Assembly (NCBI GenBank): GCA_963921825.1
Contig: OY997589.1
Location: 55,902,959-55,966,958 of the forward strand
Source of the DNA: Erodium maritimum
Lineage: Eukaryota; Streptophyta; Magnoliopsida; Geraniales; Geraniaceae
Direction: 5' to 3'
Length of the DNA: 64,000 bases
Under the pieces are notes generated by a model. It worked only from the letters and a program-made list of their open reading frames with translations, did no database searches and was not told the DNA's origin. Both the position numbers and the translations under genes were made by a program. Shown in pieces: positions 22,889-34,281 of the stretch (within the stretch, counting starts at the first letter, position 1; each line of letters starts with the position of its first letter).

Positions 22889-23655
22889 TCGAGGTTTCAC
22901 ACCTCGGACTGTACGTCAATTAGGTGGGGAGAGTCGAGTCAGTAAAGTCCCGTCGTGCGTTGGGTACGTAGGTCGAAACCGTGTGTAGACCCGTTGTGTT
23001 ATGAGTCCTGTTTGTTTTTGTGTGTATGTGCAGTACGGGGTTACTGGCATACTGTTTGTGTGTTGCAGCGTGAAACATTTTTAAACTGTCGCGACTCGAC
23101 TCAAGGGCGCCCCTGTAGTCGAGCGTGACGGTGTTGATATCAAGCGGGTACAATGTAGTTCTGGGACGCCTGGACCGGGTTGTAACTACCTGATGTCAAG
23201 AAATGAGGTTTTTAATGAAATGGAGAAAGTTTTAAAGTTTGTTGAGCCGGTGGGCGTGTTTTAAAATTGGTTGGCCCTGTGAGCGTGTGTTTAAGTTGGT
23301 TGGCCCTGTGGGCGTGTGTGTAATTGGTTGGCCCTGTGGGCGTGTGGGTTTGATTTTGGTTAGCCTTGTGGGCGTGTGTTTTGATTTTGGTTGGCCGGTT
23401 GTGCGTGTTGGGTTTGGTTGGCCTTGTTGGCTTGTGATTGAGGTCAGGTGAATTGATTTGTCTGTGAGTCGTTGTGCGTGAGTTGTTTAATAAATTGGTG
23501 GTCGAGCGTGTGTGTCGTTTAAGGCTATTTTTCGGATTAAAAAGGAGTAAGGGTCGAGTTTGAAACGATTTTGGAAAAATAGGCATGCGCGAGTGTCACG
23601 GACCCTGTCACGGATCTGTGACGGAGCAGCGCGTTTTGGCAGTTTTAGGGCCTTC
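22889..23655 (+). other. Gypsy leader with GGCCCTGTGGGCG-type repeats
   Basis: This is the untranslated leader, matching 102-860 (opposite strand). From about 23220 to 23440 a unit of about 30 bp with TTGGCCCTGTGGGCGTGTG repeats about eight times. The leader stops at 23655, where a Copia element is inserted. The frames 22920-23153 and 23212-23586 are antisense chance frames. Confidence 0.7.
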
Positions 23656-25342
23656 TGTTGGGTCTCGAGGTAGGGTTGGAGATGAACCAACTCGCAGCGG
23701 AAAATCAATGAAAACCAAGAGACAATTAGAACCATGAAACAACTAACAAAGAATGGATTAACAAGAGAAAAATTCAGCACTAGTTCTTACCAAAACAAGA
23801 ACACCGGTTAACGAATGATTGGCTTGAGTCTCCAAGACGCCTACGTATCCACATGAGAATCAAAGCCACGTAGTTCTTCTCTTTGAGGACTCAAGAACAC
23901 AAAAATGGAGGTGGAAACTAGCCAAACCCGAAATGGCCATGGAAGAGGGAGAGAAAATGTGTTTCCTATTCTTGTCTTGTCTTTATTATGTTGAAAAAAG
24001 ATGACTTAAACATAACAAAACTCATACTTGTCCAACTAAAGGCATGGGACAAGTATGGTGTCAAGTAAGGTGTAAATAGGACAAGTATGGCAAGACAAGA
24101 TTGGGTTAGGTGGTGAATCACCAACACCTTAATCTTTGTCTTGCTTACTTAGTACTAATTAATCAAGACTTGATTAATTAGTTCCATGGGCCTTGGTTGC
24201 ATGGGCCTTTCATGGGCCTCTTGGAACATGGCCCGTGGCCATTTCTAACGAGGTCCCGTGATTCGCTCATCGCCTCCAAGCCTTCCATACCGGAAATGTC
24301 CAACATTATCCGACGCGATCAATCCCAAGACTCCAAGCCTTGTCTCGATCCGTAAAGTCCTATTCACGTACGAGCACATGACCCAAAACCCAGTTTTGGT
24401 CATGTCCCGAGACAACTCCCTTTTGGCCATTCTCCATAAATGTGTCAATGAGTTTCATCCTCCGGTGTGACCCTTAGGTTTATGCATGTCAATAGATCAA
24501 CGTAAAATCCCATTTTACTTGATCCTATTTAAGTGGCAACTAACGAGACTTTAGTATTGCCTGACACTGCATAACGAATCGACCCTGTCGATTCTAACCT
24601 TTCCGTCATCCCTGTCATTATCCTTTTAACTCCGATATCCTGATTGAGATAAGGCATAGAGCCGTCATCCTTATTATTCTCAATCACCGTTCCTTGATAT
24701 GTGAGATGACTGAAGATATGATACCCAGTATCATGTGCATGGCCATGCTATTCTTTCAGTCACTCTCGATCAAGTGGCCGAGAACCGATATCTTTCCCAT
24801 ACCTCAGTATGAGGGATAAATCCCTTAGCCGCCTTTCGTGTCACTCATGCAGCCCGTCCCCAAGCCAATCCTGGCTGTTATGGAAGCCCTGTTACGGACA
24901 ACGTTAGGCTCAGGTCAAACTCAGTTGTTGACTACATAGCGATCACAAAGACTCCTTGGTCTAAGGATACATGACAAGCTACGACACTGAATATGTTCAT
25001 GACTTAATCTATGGCACATATTCAGGGCGGGTCGTCCAATATCATGTCCCACATGATATCTATGATCAGACTCCGGAATCCCATTCCAATGACTAACAGA
25101 ACGTAAGCCATAAAGAGCCATCTTTCATACTAGTCGCTTCTAGTGAAGCTTTGTTGACTAGGGACCCATCGAGTGTGATCTATCTCGATCTATGGTTCTA
25201 TTCGCATGGTGGGCATAGATCAGAGCACACGTCGATATATTACTCCAACACATAAGTAATATAAAGTCGCTTTAATTTTATTGCTAACGATGATATGTAC
25301 ATTTGGACATTTAGGATTGAACTACGGGCACTAAGACTAACA
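23656..25342 (-). repeat. 3' LTR of the nested Copia
   Basis: This is 1,687 bp and nearly identical to 30426-32112. It lies next to the polypurine tract at 25343-25358. Confidence 0.95.
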
Positions 25343-25358
25343 ATCTCCCACTTGCCCT
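25343..25358 (-). other. Polypurine tract of the nested Copia
   Basis: On the minus strand it reads AGGGCAAGTGGGAGAT, directly before the 3' LTR. This is the classical Copia tract. Confidence 0.9.
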
Positions 25359-25493
25359 AGTTCCAATCTAAACTCCAATATGTCCCCATCGACTTTACAT
25401 GTCTAATATGTTCAGGCAGTGACACTGCCTTAGTCAAAGGGTTGGCTATGTTATCATCTGTTGCAATATCGGTTATCTTCACTTCACCTCAGT

Positions 25494-26885
25494 TCAGTAT
25501 TTATCTGATGAGGTGGATACGCCGCAGTACATGTTTGGATTTGTTATGCTATCTAGGCTTTTAGCTTGCGCAATGGCCCTTGTGTTGTCGCAAAATGGAT
25601 TCACCGGACTGGATGGGTTTTTAATTACACCCAGCCCTGCCATGAATTTCCAAATCCACATAGCCTCCTTAGCTGCCTCTGCAGCATCCATGTACTTGGC
25701 CTCTGTCGTAGATTCGGCAATGGTATCTTGCTTTACGCTTTCCCAACTAAAGCTCTGCCATTCAGCGTAAACACATATCCTGATTGACTTCTAAAGTCAT
25801 CTGGATTTGTCTTGGAAAACTAGCGTCTACTCATCCTTCAACGACTAGTTCAACATCATCTTTCCCCCGGGTTAGAATGATGTCTACTGGTACAACATAA
25901 GGCTTACGAGACGTCTGGTCTCATACATGTCATGGCATATATGATCGATCCTACCCCCAGGCGCATAGGATTCTCATCATCCTTTTCAGTTCATCAGGTG
26001 TCTTAGGACACTGAGTCTTGCTGAGATGAATGCCATGACTAGTGGGTAAGAGTCCTTTCTTTGAATCGAGCATTAAGAACCTACTCAATGCCTTGTTCAC
26101 ATAGGTTCCCTGACTTAAATCCAAGACCCTCTTGGTGCGATCTCTACATATCTTAATCCCTAAGATATAAGAAGCATCGCCTAAGTCCTTTATTGAAAAA
26201 CACTTCCTCAACCAAGCTTTAGTCTCGTGCAAGGTTGGGATGTCGTTTTCAATGAGAACCAGAAAGGTAATCTTGCTCCCACTAGCCTTCTTATAAACGC
26301 AAGATTCATCCTCGTTCTTGATTAAGCCAAATCCAATTACAGCTTCATCAAAACGAAGGATCCAACTCCGAGAAGTTCGTTTCAATCCATAAATGGATTT
26401 CAACAACTTATAAATCTTTCCCTTATTCTTCGGATCATCAAAACCTTTGGGCCGAGACATACAAACGTACTCAGTCAATTTCCATTTAGGAAAGCGGTTT
26501 TGACATCCGCTTGCCATATCTCGTAATTATGATACGCAGTTATGTCAAGAAGAATTTGGATCGATTTTGCCATAGCCACTAGGGAGAAGGTTTCCTTATA
26601 GTCAATCCATTGGATCTGCCTATAACCTTTCGCCACCAGTTGAGCTTTGTAGGTCAGAGGGTTTCCGTCCATGTCCATCTTCACGTTGAAGATCCATTTG
26701 CATCTGATGGTCCTCACACCATTGATGGGATCAACCAGTTCCCAGACTTGGTTGTCCGACATGGATTGCATTTCCTCCCTCATGGCTCCCAGCCATAACT
26801 CGGCGTCGGGCCCATCCACGACTTCCTGAAAGGTGGTTGGATCATCGTGATCCACCATGACTTCATTGTCTCCTCCGGATACCAT
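25494..26885 (-). pseudogene. Copia reverse transcriptase-RNase H, broken
   Basis: At 26475-26885 the RT N-terminal part has WIFNVKMDMDGNPLTYKAQL, then VAKGYRQ and ADVKTAFLNG. At 25951-26517 the rest of RT has KSIYGLKRTSRSW, then DLGDASYILGIKICRDR. The catalytic YVDD segment is gone: the frame reads FLVLIENDIPTL, an in-frame loss of about eight residues that include both active-site Asp. RNase H remains at 25494-25691 (AAKEAMWIWKFM, CDNTRAIAQAK). Frameshifts separate these blocks. The polymerase cannot work. Confidence 0.9.
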
Positions 26886-27537
26886 ATCTTGGAGGTGGAC
26901 GACTGATCCTTTCAGATTGCCTTGGACCTTCCGGGATTGTAACAGGAATTGGTTATTACTCTACAACAATCTCTGGCTCCTTTCTACTGGGTTGTTAATT
27001 GGTTTAGACAGATCTGTAACATCCTGAATTTCTTCGAGATGCACAGTCCTCCCAATGACGTCTTTGGAAACAAAACTCATTTTCCATAAAGACCCCACCC
27101 CAAGCGACGAACACCATGTTCTCACTGGGATTGTAGAAGTAGTATCCCCTTGTTGCTTTGGGATACTACACGAAGGTGCATATCTCAGATCTTGGTTCGA
27201 GCTTAGTCGAAACCAAATGTTTCACATAAGCCTCGCAACCACAAATCTTTAGGAAGGACAAAGCGGGCATCATCCCGTACCATTTTAAAATGGTGTCCCT
27301 TCCACACCCTTCGTCGAAGCCCGATTCACTATGAATGTGGTCGTCTCTAGAGCATAACCCCTGAAAGAGATTGGGAGATCAGTCCAACTAATCTTGGAAC
27401 GGACCATTGTCTAACAATGTCCGATTTCTCCGTTTGGCTACACCTTTCACCTACAGTGTCCCAGGAGGAGTCCATTCCAAAAGGATCTCATTCTCTTTTA
27501 TATGATCTAATAACTCTGTGGTCAAGTATTTTCCACC

Positions 27538-28239
27538 TCAATCCAATCGAAGTGCCTTAATACCTTTGTCGAGCTGGTTTTCTACTTTAGTCTTAAACTC
27601 TTTGAATTTATCAAAAGCTTCAGACTTATGTCTCACCGAATAGACATAACCATATTTACTGTAATCATCAGTAAATGTGATAAAGTAGCTAAAACCCCTC
27701 CTAGCAAGTGAACTTATTGGTCTACAAACATTCGAGTGTATTAGCCCCAATAATTCACCCGCCCTTTCATCGCGATCGATAAAGGGCACTTTAGTCATTT
27801 TGTCCATCAAACAAACCTTGCACCTATCGATCGAATGGAATTCGAATGAACATGAAAGCCCGCACTTCTGAAGTGCTGATAGGCGCTTCTTGTTTATGCG
27901 GCCCAAATGACAGTGCCATACCAGAGTTAGGTTTAAATCGTTGGATTTAGACCTCTTGGTATTAACGTAATATATAGAACTTGAGGCATTGTTACCCATA
28001 TCTAATATGTAACATCCTCCAACCAAGTCAGTACTGGTATAAAACATATCATTGCATAGAACATTGAAAACTCCATTTCCAATATTAACATTATATCCTT
28101 CCTTGTCAAATACGGATACAGATATAATATTCCTACTAAAAGTAGGTATGCAATATACATTATACAATACTAAGACAAGGCCACTTGGCAAAGCAAGACT
28201 CATGGATCCTACAGTAGTTGCCACAACTCTGAGGTCCAC
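27538..28239 (-). pseudogene. Copia protease end, pre-integrase and integrase start
   Basis: This 233-aa frame has a GAG-pre-integrase/HHCC zinc region (HCHLGRINKKRLSALQK, CKVCLMDKMTK) and then the integrase core start GLIHSNVCRPISSLARRG followed by FITFTDDYSKYGYVY. The first catalytic Asp (usual HTDVCGP) is Asn here. The following integrase C-terminal part (about 26900-27500) is riddled with stops. Confidence 0.85.
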
Positions 28240-28868
28240 TTCGTGCTTTCCAAACCTCTCCTACTTTCAGCCACTATATGTTAGTGCATGTGTGAGATTC
28301 AGTCCTGGTATCTAATACCCGTGAATCTTTGGAAGTAGAGAGATGTAGCTCTATAGAGTTAATACCGGATGAAGGCACGGTCCCACCGCCCTTCCTTAGA
28401 TCATCCAGGTTTCCTGATGAAGGCGCAGTCCTACTACCCTTCTTCAGATCATCCAGGCTATTTGATGAAGGCGCAGTCCCACTGCCCTTCTTCAGATCAG
28501 CCGTGAACTTCCTGTAATCCCGGTTCCAATGACCAGGCTATTGGCAGTAGAAGCAGACATTCTCAGGTGTCTCATCTTTCCCGCCAAGTGCGCATGGGCC
28601 CCGCCCTTGCCACTTCCAATTCCCTTGTTGACCATCAGAATATCCTTGGATCCCAGATCCCTGATATATTCTTCTCAGCAGTTAATGACACTTCATGTAA
28701 CTCTAATATGGTCTTAGAGACAGCCTTGTCAAGGACATATTCTTTGCGTTCAGACTTGAGCATTATCCTCAAAATTCTGTACCAGTCCAAATAGTTTGTC
28801 CCATTTAGCTTGACCCTGTCAAGAATGGTTTTTAATGACAAACTATTAATGTTTGCTGAATTTGCCAT
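28240..28868 (-). pseudogene. Copia gag relic
   Basis: The start at 28868 reads MANSANINSLSLKTILDRVK, then LNGTNYLDWYRILRIML and KEYVLD, the typical Copia gag N-terminus. The frame breaks after about 77 codons. Further down, about 28330-28500, a 35-40 bp unit with GATGAAGGCGCAGTCC repeats three times. Confidence 0.8.
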
Positions 28869-30411
28869 TTGATCTACAACAGATAAAATTCAATCAGTAA
28901 ACTGAATAAATTTTATGAAGATCAAGCTTAAACACCAACAATCGATTCTAAACCTTTAGAATCTGAAACCAAGATCCTTGATTCACTCGATTAAGCTGAA
29001 CTAATGCTCACCACTTAATCGAGCTATGTAGGTAGGACTCCATCCAATCACATCCAATGTGACTCTTGGCTAGGGTATGTACTTATGTACACGGCTTACC
29101 CTATCTGTTACCCTAGCTCAACCTCAGGCTGAGAATCGTAGTCGGGTCCACCAATTTTCAACTATGGCCCGTCACTATGTAGGTGCTCCGCTAATGCGCA
29201 CGACACCCACATATGTCGTCCAAACCTACTACCCCGCTTCCCCATGGATGCTCCGCTAATGCGCACGACAACCATAGGACGGGGAGGTAGTAAGGTGTTG
29301 ATGATTGGGAGGTATCGGACATGACCCGCTTTTACTTGTCCAGTTGTGTTCAAAACTTTGGCACATCCTAGATGCTATGAGCACATCAACTACATTCCAA
29401 ATGCAATGATGCCTCAAATTACATCCAATGTAATTCTTCCTTCGAACCCGTCAACTACATCCAATGTAATGACGATTCTAAGGGCTCACACACAAGGATT
29501 AAAATTCCAATTTTATCTTTGCATGTGAGGTGATATGCTCGATAAATAAAGTTAAGCATGCAATTCTAAAACACATAGAATTAATCATGCATAAAATAAA
29601 CCAAGCATAAAGCGATAAATGTGCACATAATAGCCCCCTAAACTAACTCCCACTAGCTTTTTGAGCTCCACCGACTCCAAGCCGATGCCAACACCCGAAA
29701 AGCCACCAAATGACCTTTTCGCCCTTTCTTCGTCTTGAGTAAAATATTACAATTTAATACACGACTCGCAGGTCGGGAATAAATAAATATTACAAACAAG
29801 TGGTTCGACGACCACACCTTGAAAGAATAATTACACACTAACTTTAACGGCTCGCAGGCCGTGAAAAACGATAAATAATTAAATTGAGCTCGGGGCTATT
29901 ATGTACACCATGCCAACATCACATCACACATCATGTTATCAAACAAGCATGTTATCAAACATCATGTGATTTTCCGGTTTTAATTAATAGCCAAGTTTCG
30001 AAATTTTTTGATGCTCGGTTTATCGAAACCGTTCAAAAATGAAACTTTTGAACATTTGATCTTCGAGTTCGTCATGACGGTTCCAAACTCGTCATAAATA
30101 ACAAAACGGTTTAGCCTTGGCATATCAACCATCCAATGGTCATGCTTGGCCTAGCTCCGTCCAACGGAGCCCCGTTCGGTCCCGGTTTCGGCTCCCCGAG
30201 AATCCCGCTCCCGAGACCCGAAAAATCAAATTTTTTTTCAAAATTTCCAGATTTGAAATAATTTTCAAAAATTCATTTTACATGCATTAAATCCATGAAC
30301 AAGAATTTAAAACATGTTATCAAACAATTTAGCAAAACAACATGCCAAAAACGAAACTTTCAAGCAAAACCGAAACTTTGAACACCGTCTTGTGAATCCC
30401 GAAGGTAGCAC
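28869..30411 (-). other. Copia 5' leader, 1.5 kb, non-coding
   Basis: This is the interval between the primer-binding site and the gag start. It contains the repeated block TGCTCCGCTAATGCGCACGA (about 29180 and 29245). No gene is seen. Confidence 0.7.
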
Positions 30412-30424
30412 GGCTCTGATACCA
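30412..30424 (-). other. Primer-binding site of the nested Copia
   Basis: On the minus strand it reads TGGTATCAGAGCC, one base from the 5' LTR edge at 30426. Confidence 0.95.
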
Positions 30425-30425
30425 C

Positions 30426-32112
30426 TGTTGGGTCTCGAGGTAGGGTTGGAGATGAACCAACTCGCAGCGGAAAATCAATGAAAACCAAGAGACAATTAGA
30501 ACCATGAAACAACTAACAAAGAATGGATTAACAAGAGAAAAATTCAGCACTAGTTCTTACCAAAACAAGAACACCGGTTAACGAATGATTGGCTTGAGTC
30601 TCCAAGACGCCTACGTATCCACATGGGAATCAAAGCCACGTAGTTCTTCTCTTTGAGGACTCAAGAACACAAAAATGGAGGTGGAAACTAGCCAAACCCG
30701 AAATGGCCATGGAAGAGGGAGAGAAAATGTGTTTCCTATTCTTGTCTTGTCTTTGTTATGTTGAAAAAAGATGACTTAAACATAACAAAACTCATACTTG
30801 TCCAACTAAAGGCATGGGACAAGTATGGTGTCAAGTAAGATGTAAATAGGACAAGTATGGCAAGACAAGATTGGGTTAGGTGGTGAATCACCAACACCTT
30901 AATCTTTGTCTTGCTTACTTAGTACTAATTAATCAAGACTTGATTAATTAGTTCCATGGGCCTTGGTTGCATGGGCCTTTCATGGGCCTCTTGGAACATG
31001 GCCCGTGGCCATTTCTAACGAGGTCCCGTGATTCGCTCATCGCCTCCAAGCCTTCCATACCGGAAATGTCCAACATTATCCGACGCGATCAATCCCAAGA
31101 CTCCAAGCCTTGTCTCGATCCGTAAAGTCCTATTCACGTACGAGCACATGACCCAAAACCCAGTTTTGGTCATGTCCCGAGACAACTCCCTTTTGGCCAT
31201 TCTCCATAAATGTGTCAATGAGTTTCATCCTCCGGTGTGACCCTTAGGTTTATGCATGTCAATAGATCAACGTAAAATCCCATTTTACTTGATCCTATTT
31301 AAGTGGCAACTAACGAGACTTTAGTATTGCCTGACACTGCATAACGAATCGACCCTGTCGATTCTAACCTTTCCGTCATCCCTGTCATTATCCTTTTATC
31401 TCCGATATCCTGATTGAGATAAGGCATAGAGTCGTCATCCTTATTATTCTCAATCACCGTTCCTTGATATGTGAGATGACTGAAGATATGATACCCAGTA
31501 TCATGTGCATGGCCATGCTATTCTTTCAGTCACTCTCGATCAAGTGGCCGAGAACCGATATCTTTCCCATACCTCAGTATGAGGGATAAATCCCTTAGCC
31601 GCCTTTCGTGTCACTCATGCAGCCCGTCCCTAAGCCAATCCCGGCCGTTATGGAAGCCCTGTTACGGACAACGTTAGGCTCAGGTCAAACTCAGTTGTTG
31701 ACTACATAGCGATCACAAAGACTCCTTGGTCTAAGGATACATGACAAGCTACGACACTGAATATGTTCATGACTTAATCTATGGCACATATTCAGGGCGG
31801 GTCGTCCAATATCATGTCCCACATGATATCTATGATCAGACTCCGGAATCCCATTCCAATGACTAACAGAACGTAAGCCATAAAGAGCCATCTTTCATAC
31901 TAGTCGCTTCTAGTGAAGCTTTGTTGACTAGGGACCCATCGAGTGTGATCTATCTCGATCTATGGTTCTATTCGCATGGTGGGCATAGATCAGAGCACAC
32001 GTCGATATATTACTCCAACACATAAGTAATATAAAGTCGCTTTAATTTTATTGCTAACGATGATATGTACATTTGGACATTTAGGATTGAACTACGGGCA
32101 CTAAGACTAACA
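30426..32112 (-). repeat. 5' LTR of the nested Copia
   Basis: This is 1,687 bp, the same ends and length as 23656-25342, with about eight substitutions between them. Short open frames inside occur in both copies and are not genes. Confidence 0.95.
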
Positions 32113-32884
32113 ATTCGTCACGGCTCCGTGACCCCAACCGTGACGGGGTCTATCACGGACCCGTGATTCCTGTCTTGTTCCACCGTCTTGTTTGTGGAGT
32201 TTGAGTGTTGGTGGTGTGACTGTGTTCACAGTTGTGTTGGCTGTAGAGGTCGTAAGTTCGGTGTTAAAAGGTGAGGTCTTGGGTTCGAGACTCATCAATA
32301 ACCTACGGTAGTGATACAATGCCTCGGTGTGAGAGTCTCACCATACGGAGAGGGGTTAAGGATTGATGCGCTGCGGCACCATACGAACTAGGGTTCCCCT
32401 ATGTGAGTGGGTTATTCGAGGTTTCCCTCGCGTGAACGGGTGGTTTGAGGTTTCCTTCACGTGAGTGGGTTATTTGAGGTTCCCTACATGATTGAGTGAC
32501 TAGGGTATCGAGGTTGTGAGCAATAGTGGCTTGCGGAATTGAGAATAGGATCCCCGTTGAGGTTTCCCTACATGATTGGGTAATTGGGGTCTTGAGGTTG
32601 TGAGCAATAGTGATTTGCTGAATTGAGAACATAATCCCCGTTTCGAGGTTTCCCTTATGTGAGCGAGTATTTGAGGTTTTGATAGCGTGAGCAGTGTGAC
32701 GTTTTGGTATCAGGTTTTGAGGTAGTGGTTTGCCCTGGTTAGATTGGTAAGTCGTTGGTGCTTTACTAGTATGCCATAATCGAACGGGTGTCCGTGGAGG
32801 TGAGCAGAACGCTCATCCTCTTTACTACTTTCCCGCAGGGGACGAGTAGCGAATACTGGTTTGGTTGCGGAAAGTTATAAGTAA
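32113..32884 (+). repeat. Gypsy interior remnant with imperfect repeats
   Basis: From about 32385 to 32690 a unit containing GAGGTTTCCCT and GTGAGTGGG or ATGATTGGGT repeats five or six times. GTTGTGAGCAATAGTG occurs twice. The gag gene expected here is not recognisable. Confidence 0.5.
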
Positions 32885-34270
32885 ATGCATAAAGGATCGT
32901 GTGAGGGTGGTGTTATACCTTATCGGGGTGACCAATGGAATGGTCGTTCGGTCTCTGATTTGGGTGTCATTTTATTGGATATCGGGACGTCACACTCGTT
33001 TACTTCGTCAAGTTGTGCTGAGGTGTTGGGGATGAGTTTAGAGCCGTTAAGTCCACCCCTGCGTCTAGACACGCCGGTTGGTGGTGGTGTGGTGTTGACT
33101 AGGGTCTGTCATGCCTGCGAAGTTAGAGAAGCGAACTGATACAGGAGGTTCGAGAGAGGGCTCAAGAGCCCTGATGCTGGATCGAGTCCTCACCCCGAGG
33201 TTTCGGGTATGTTCGGGGTTGGTAGGGCACGACGGCGGTAGTGGACCGAGGTCTTAGAGAGACTGCGAGGGTCCGTGAGGTTCGGCAGTGACTGAGCTTG
33301 TTCGTGTATCCGTGGGAAGGATACTTACGAAATGACAGCCTTTGACGTGATCCTGAGAAAGGATTGGCCGGCGAAGTGCTGAGCCAATAGCGACCGTTAC
33401 TGGCGACGAGTGACGGTGTCAACAGGCAACACGAAAGGTTCTTGTATTATGGGCAGTAGGAGCGGAGTTCTCCTGTCGGCTTGTCCGCAGTAAAGGAAGT
33501 ATCAGTCGTGCAGAGCCGAGAGTTACCGCGAGTGGCGTGCGAGTTCCCCGAGGTCATCCCTGAGGAGTTGAGCGGTTAGCCGAGTTTGCCTACAACAACA
33601 GCTTTCAGGCCAGTATCAGGATGGCACCGTTCGGAGCGTTGTATGGTAGGCCGTGTCGGTCGCCCGTGTGCGGGGCGGAAGTGAGGAATGAGGGTTTACT
33701 GGGTCTAGAACTGGACCGAGAGACAGCTGAATCGGTCGTGCCAAAGCGTGAGCGGTTGAAGACCGCGCAGAGTCAGCAGTAGCTATGCTGACAGACGGCG
33801 CCGACCTCTCGAGTCAGCAGTCGGTGACCATGTATCCTTGGAGATGAGTCCGAAAGGTGGACTGGTGCGTTTCAACCGCGGCGGAGGCAGGTTAGCCCCG
33901 CGGTGTATCGAGCCTTCCGAGGTCTTGAGTGAAGTGGGAGCAGTTGCATACCGACGTGCACTGCCACCGCAGCTTGGGAATATCCACGTTTCCTAGTTGC
34001 GGAAGTATATGCGGACCCCTCGCACGTCATTGAGTGGGCGGATGTCGAGGTAACGGATGATGTCTCGTATAAGGAGAAACTGGTTTGGGGAAATGGATCT
34101 ACGGGAGCAGGTCCCGCGCAGAAAGGTTATCCGCTTAGAACGGGTGCAGTGGCGGCACCACGAGGCTGAGTCGACTTGGGAAAGCGAGAACGAGGTCCAC
34201 GCGAAGTACCCCGAGCTGTTCGACTCCCGAGGTACGTCTGTTCTAAATTTCGTGGACGAAATTCCTTTAA
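32885..34270 (+). pseudogene. Gypsy pol relic with RT-RNase H-integrase core deleted
   Basis: The protease is at 32885-33139 (LLDIGTSHSFTSSSCAEVLG; usual DSGATHSF). A protease tail at about 33325-33400 reads MTAFDVILRKDWPAK. The first residues of RT at about 33505-33573 read VACEFPEVIPEELSG. Directly after, at about 33575-33790, comes the end of integrase: AYNNSFQASIRMAPFGALYG, then RPCRSPVC. At 34057-34270 is the C-terminal tail VIRLERVQWRHHEAESTWE, then KYPELF. The RT catalytic core, RNase H and integrase core are missing between about 33573 and 33576. Many stops remain. The motifs match Tekay/Del-type chromoviruses. Confidence 0.85.
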
Positions 34271-34281
34271 GGGGGGTAGAT
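34269..34281 (+). other. Polypurine tract of the Gypsy element
   Basis: AAGGGGGGTAGAT directly before the 3' LTR, preceded by TTTCGTGGACGAAATTCC, a common signature at the pol end of this clade. Confidence 0.9.

Larger units (their letters stand above)
23656..32112 (-). mobile_element. Ty1/Copia LTR retrotransposon (Angela/TAR-like) nested in the Gypsy element
   Basis: Two 1,687-bp LTRs (23656-25342 and 30426-32112) start TGTTGGG and end ACTAACA on the plus strand. The primer-binding site next to the right LTR and the polypurine tract next to the left LTR show the element reads right to left. I counted about eight differences between the LTRs (about 0.5%), so insertion is recent. The polyprotein is nevertheless broken. 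Flanking 5-mers are CCTTC and ATTCG, so no clean target duplication is seen. It sits in the Gypsy interior and so is younger than that element. Confidence 0.95.
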
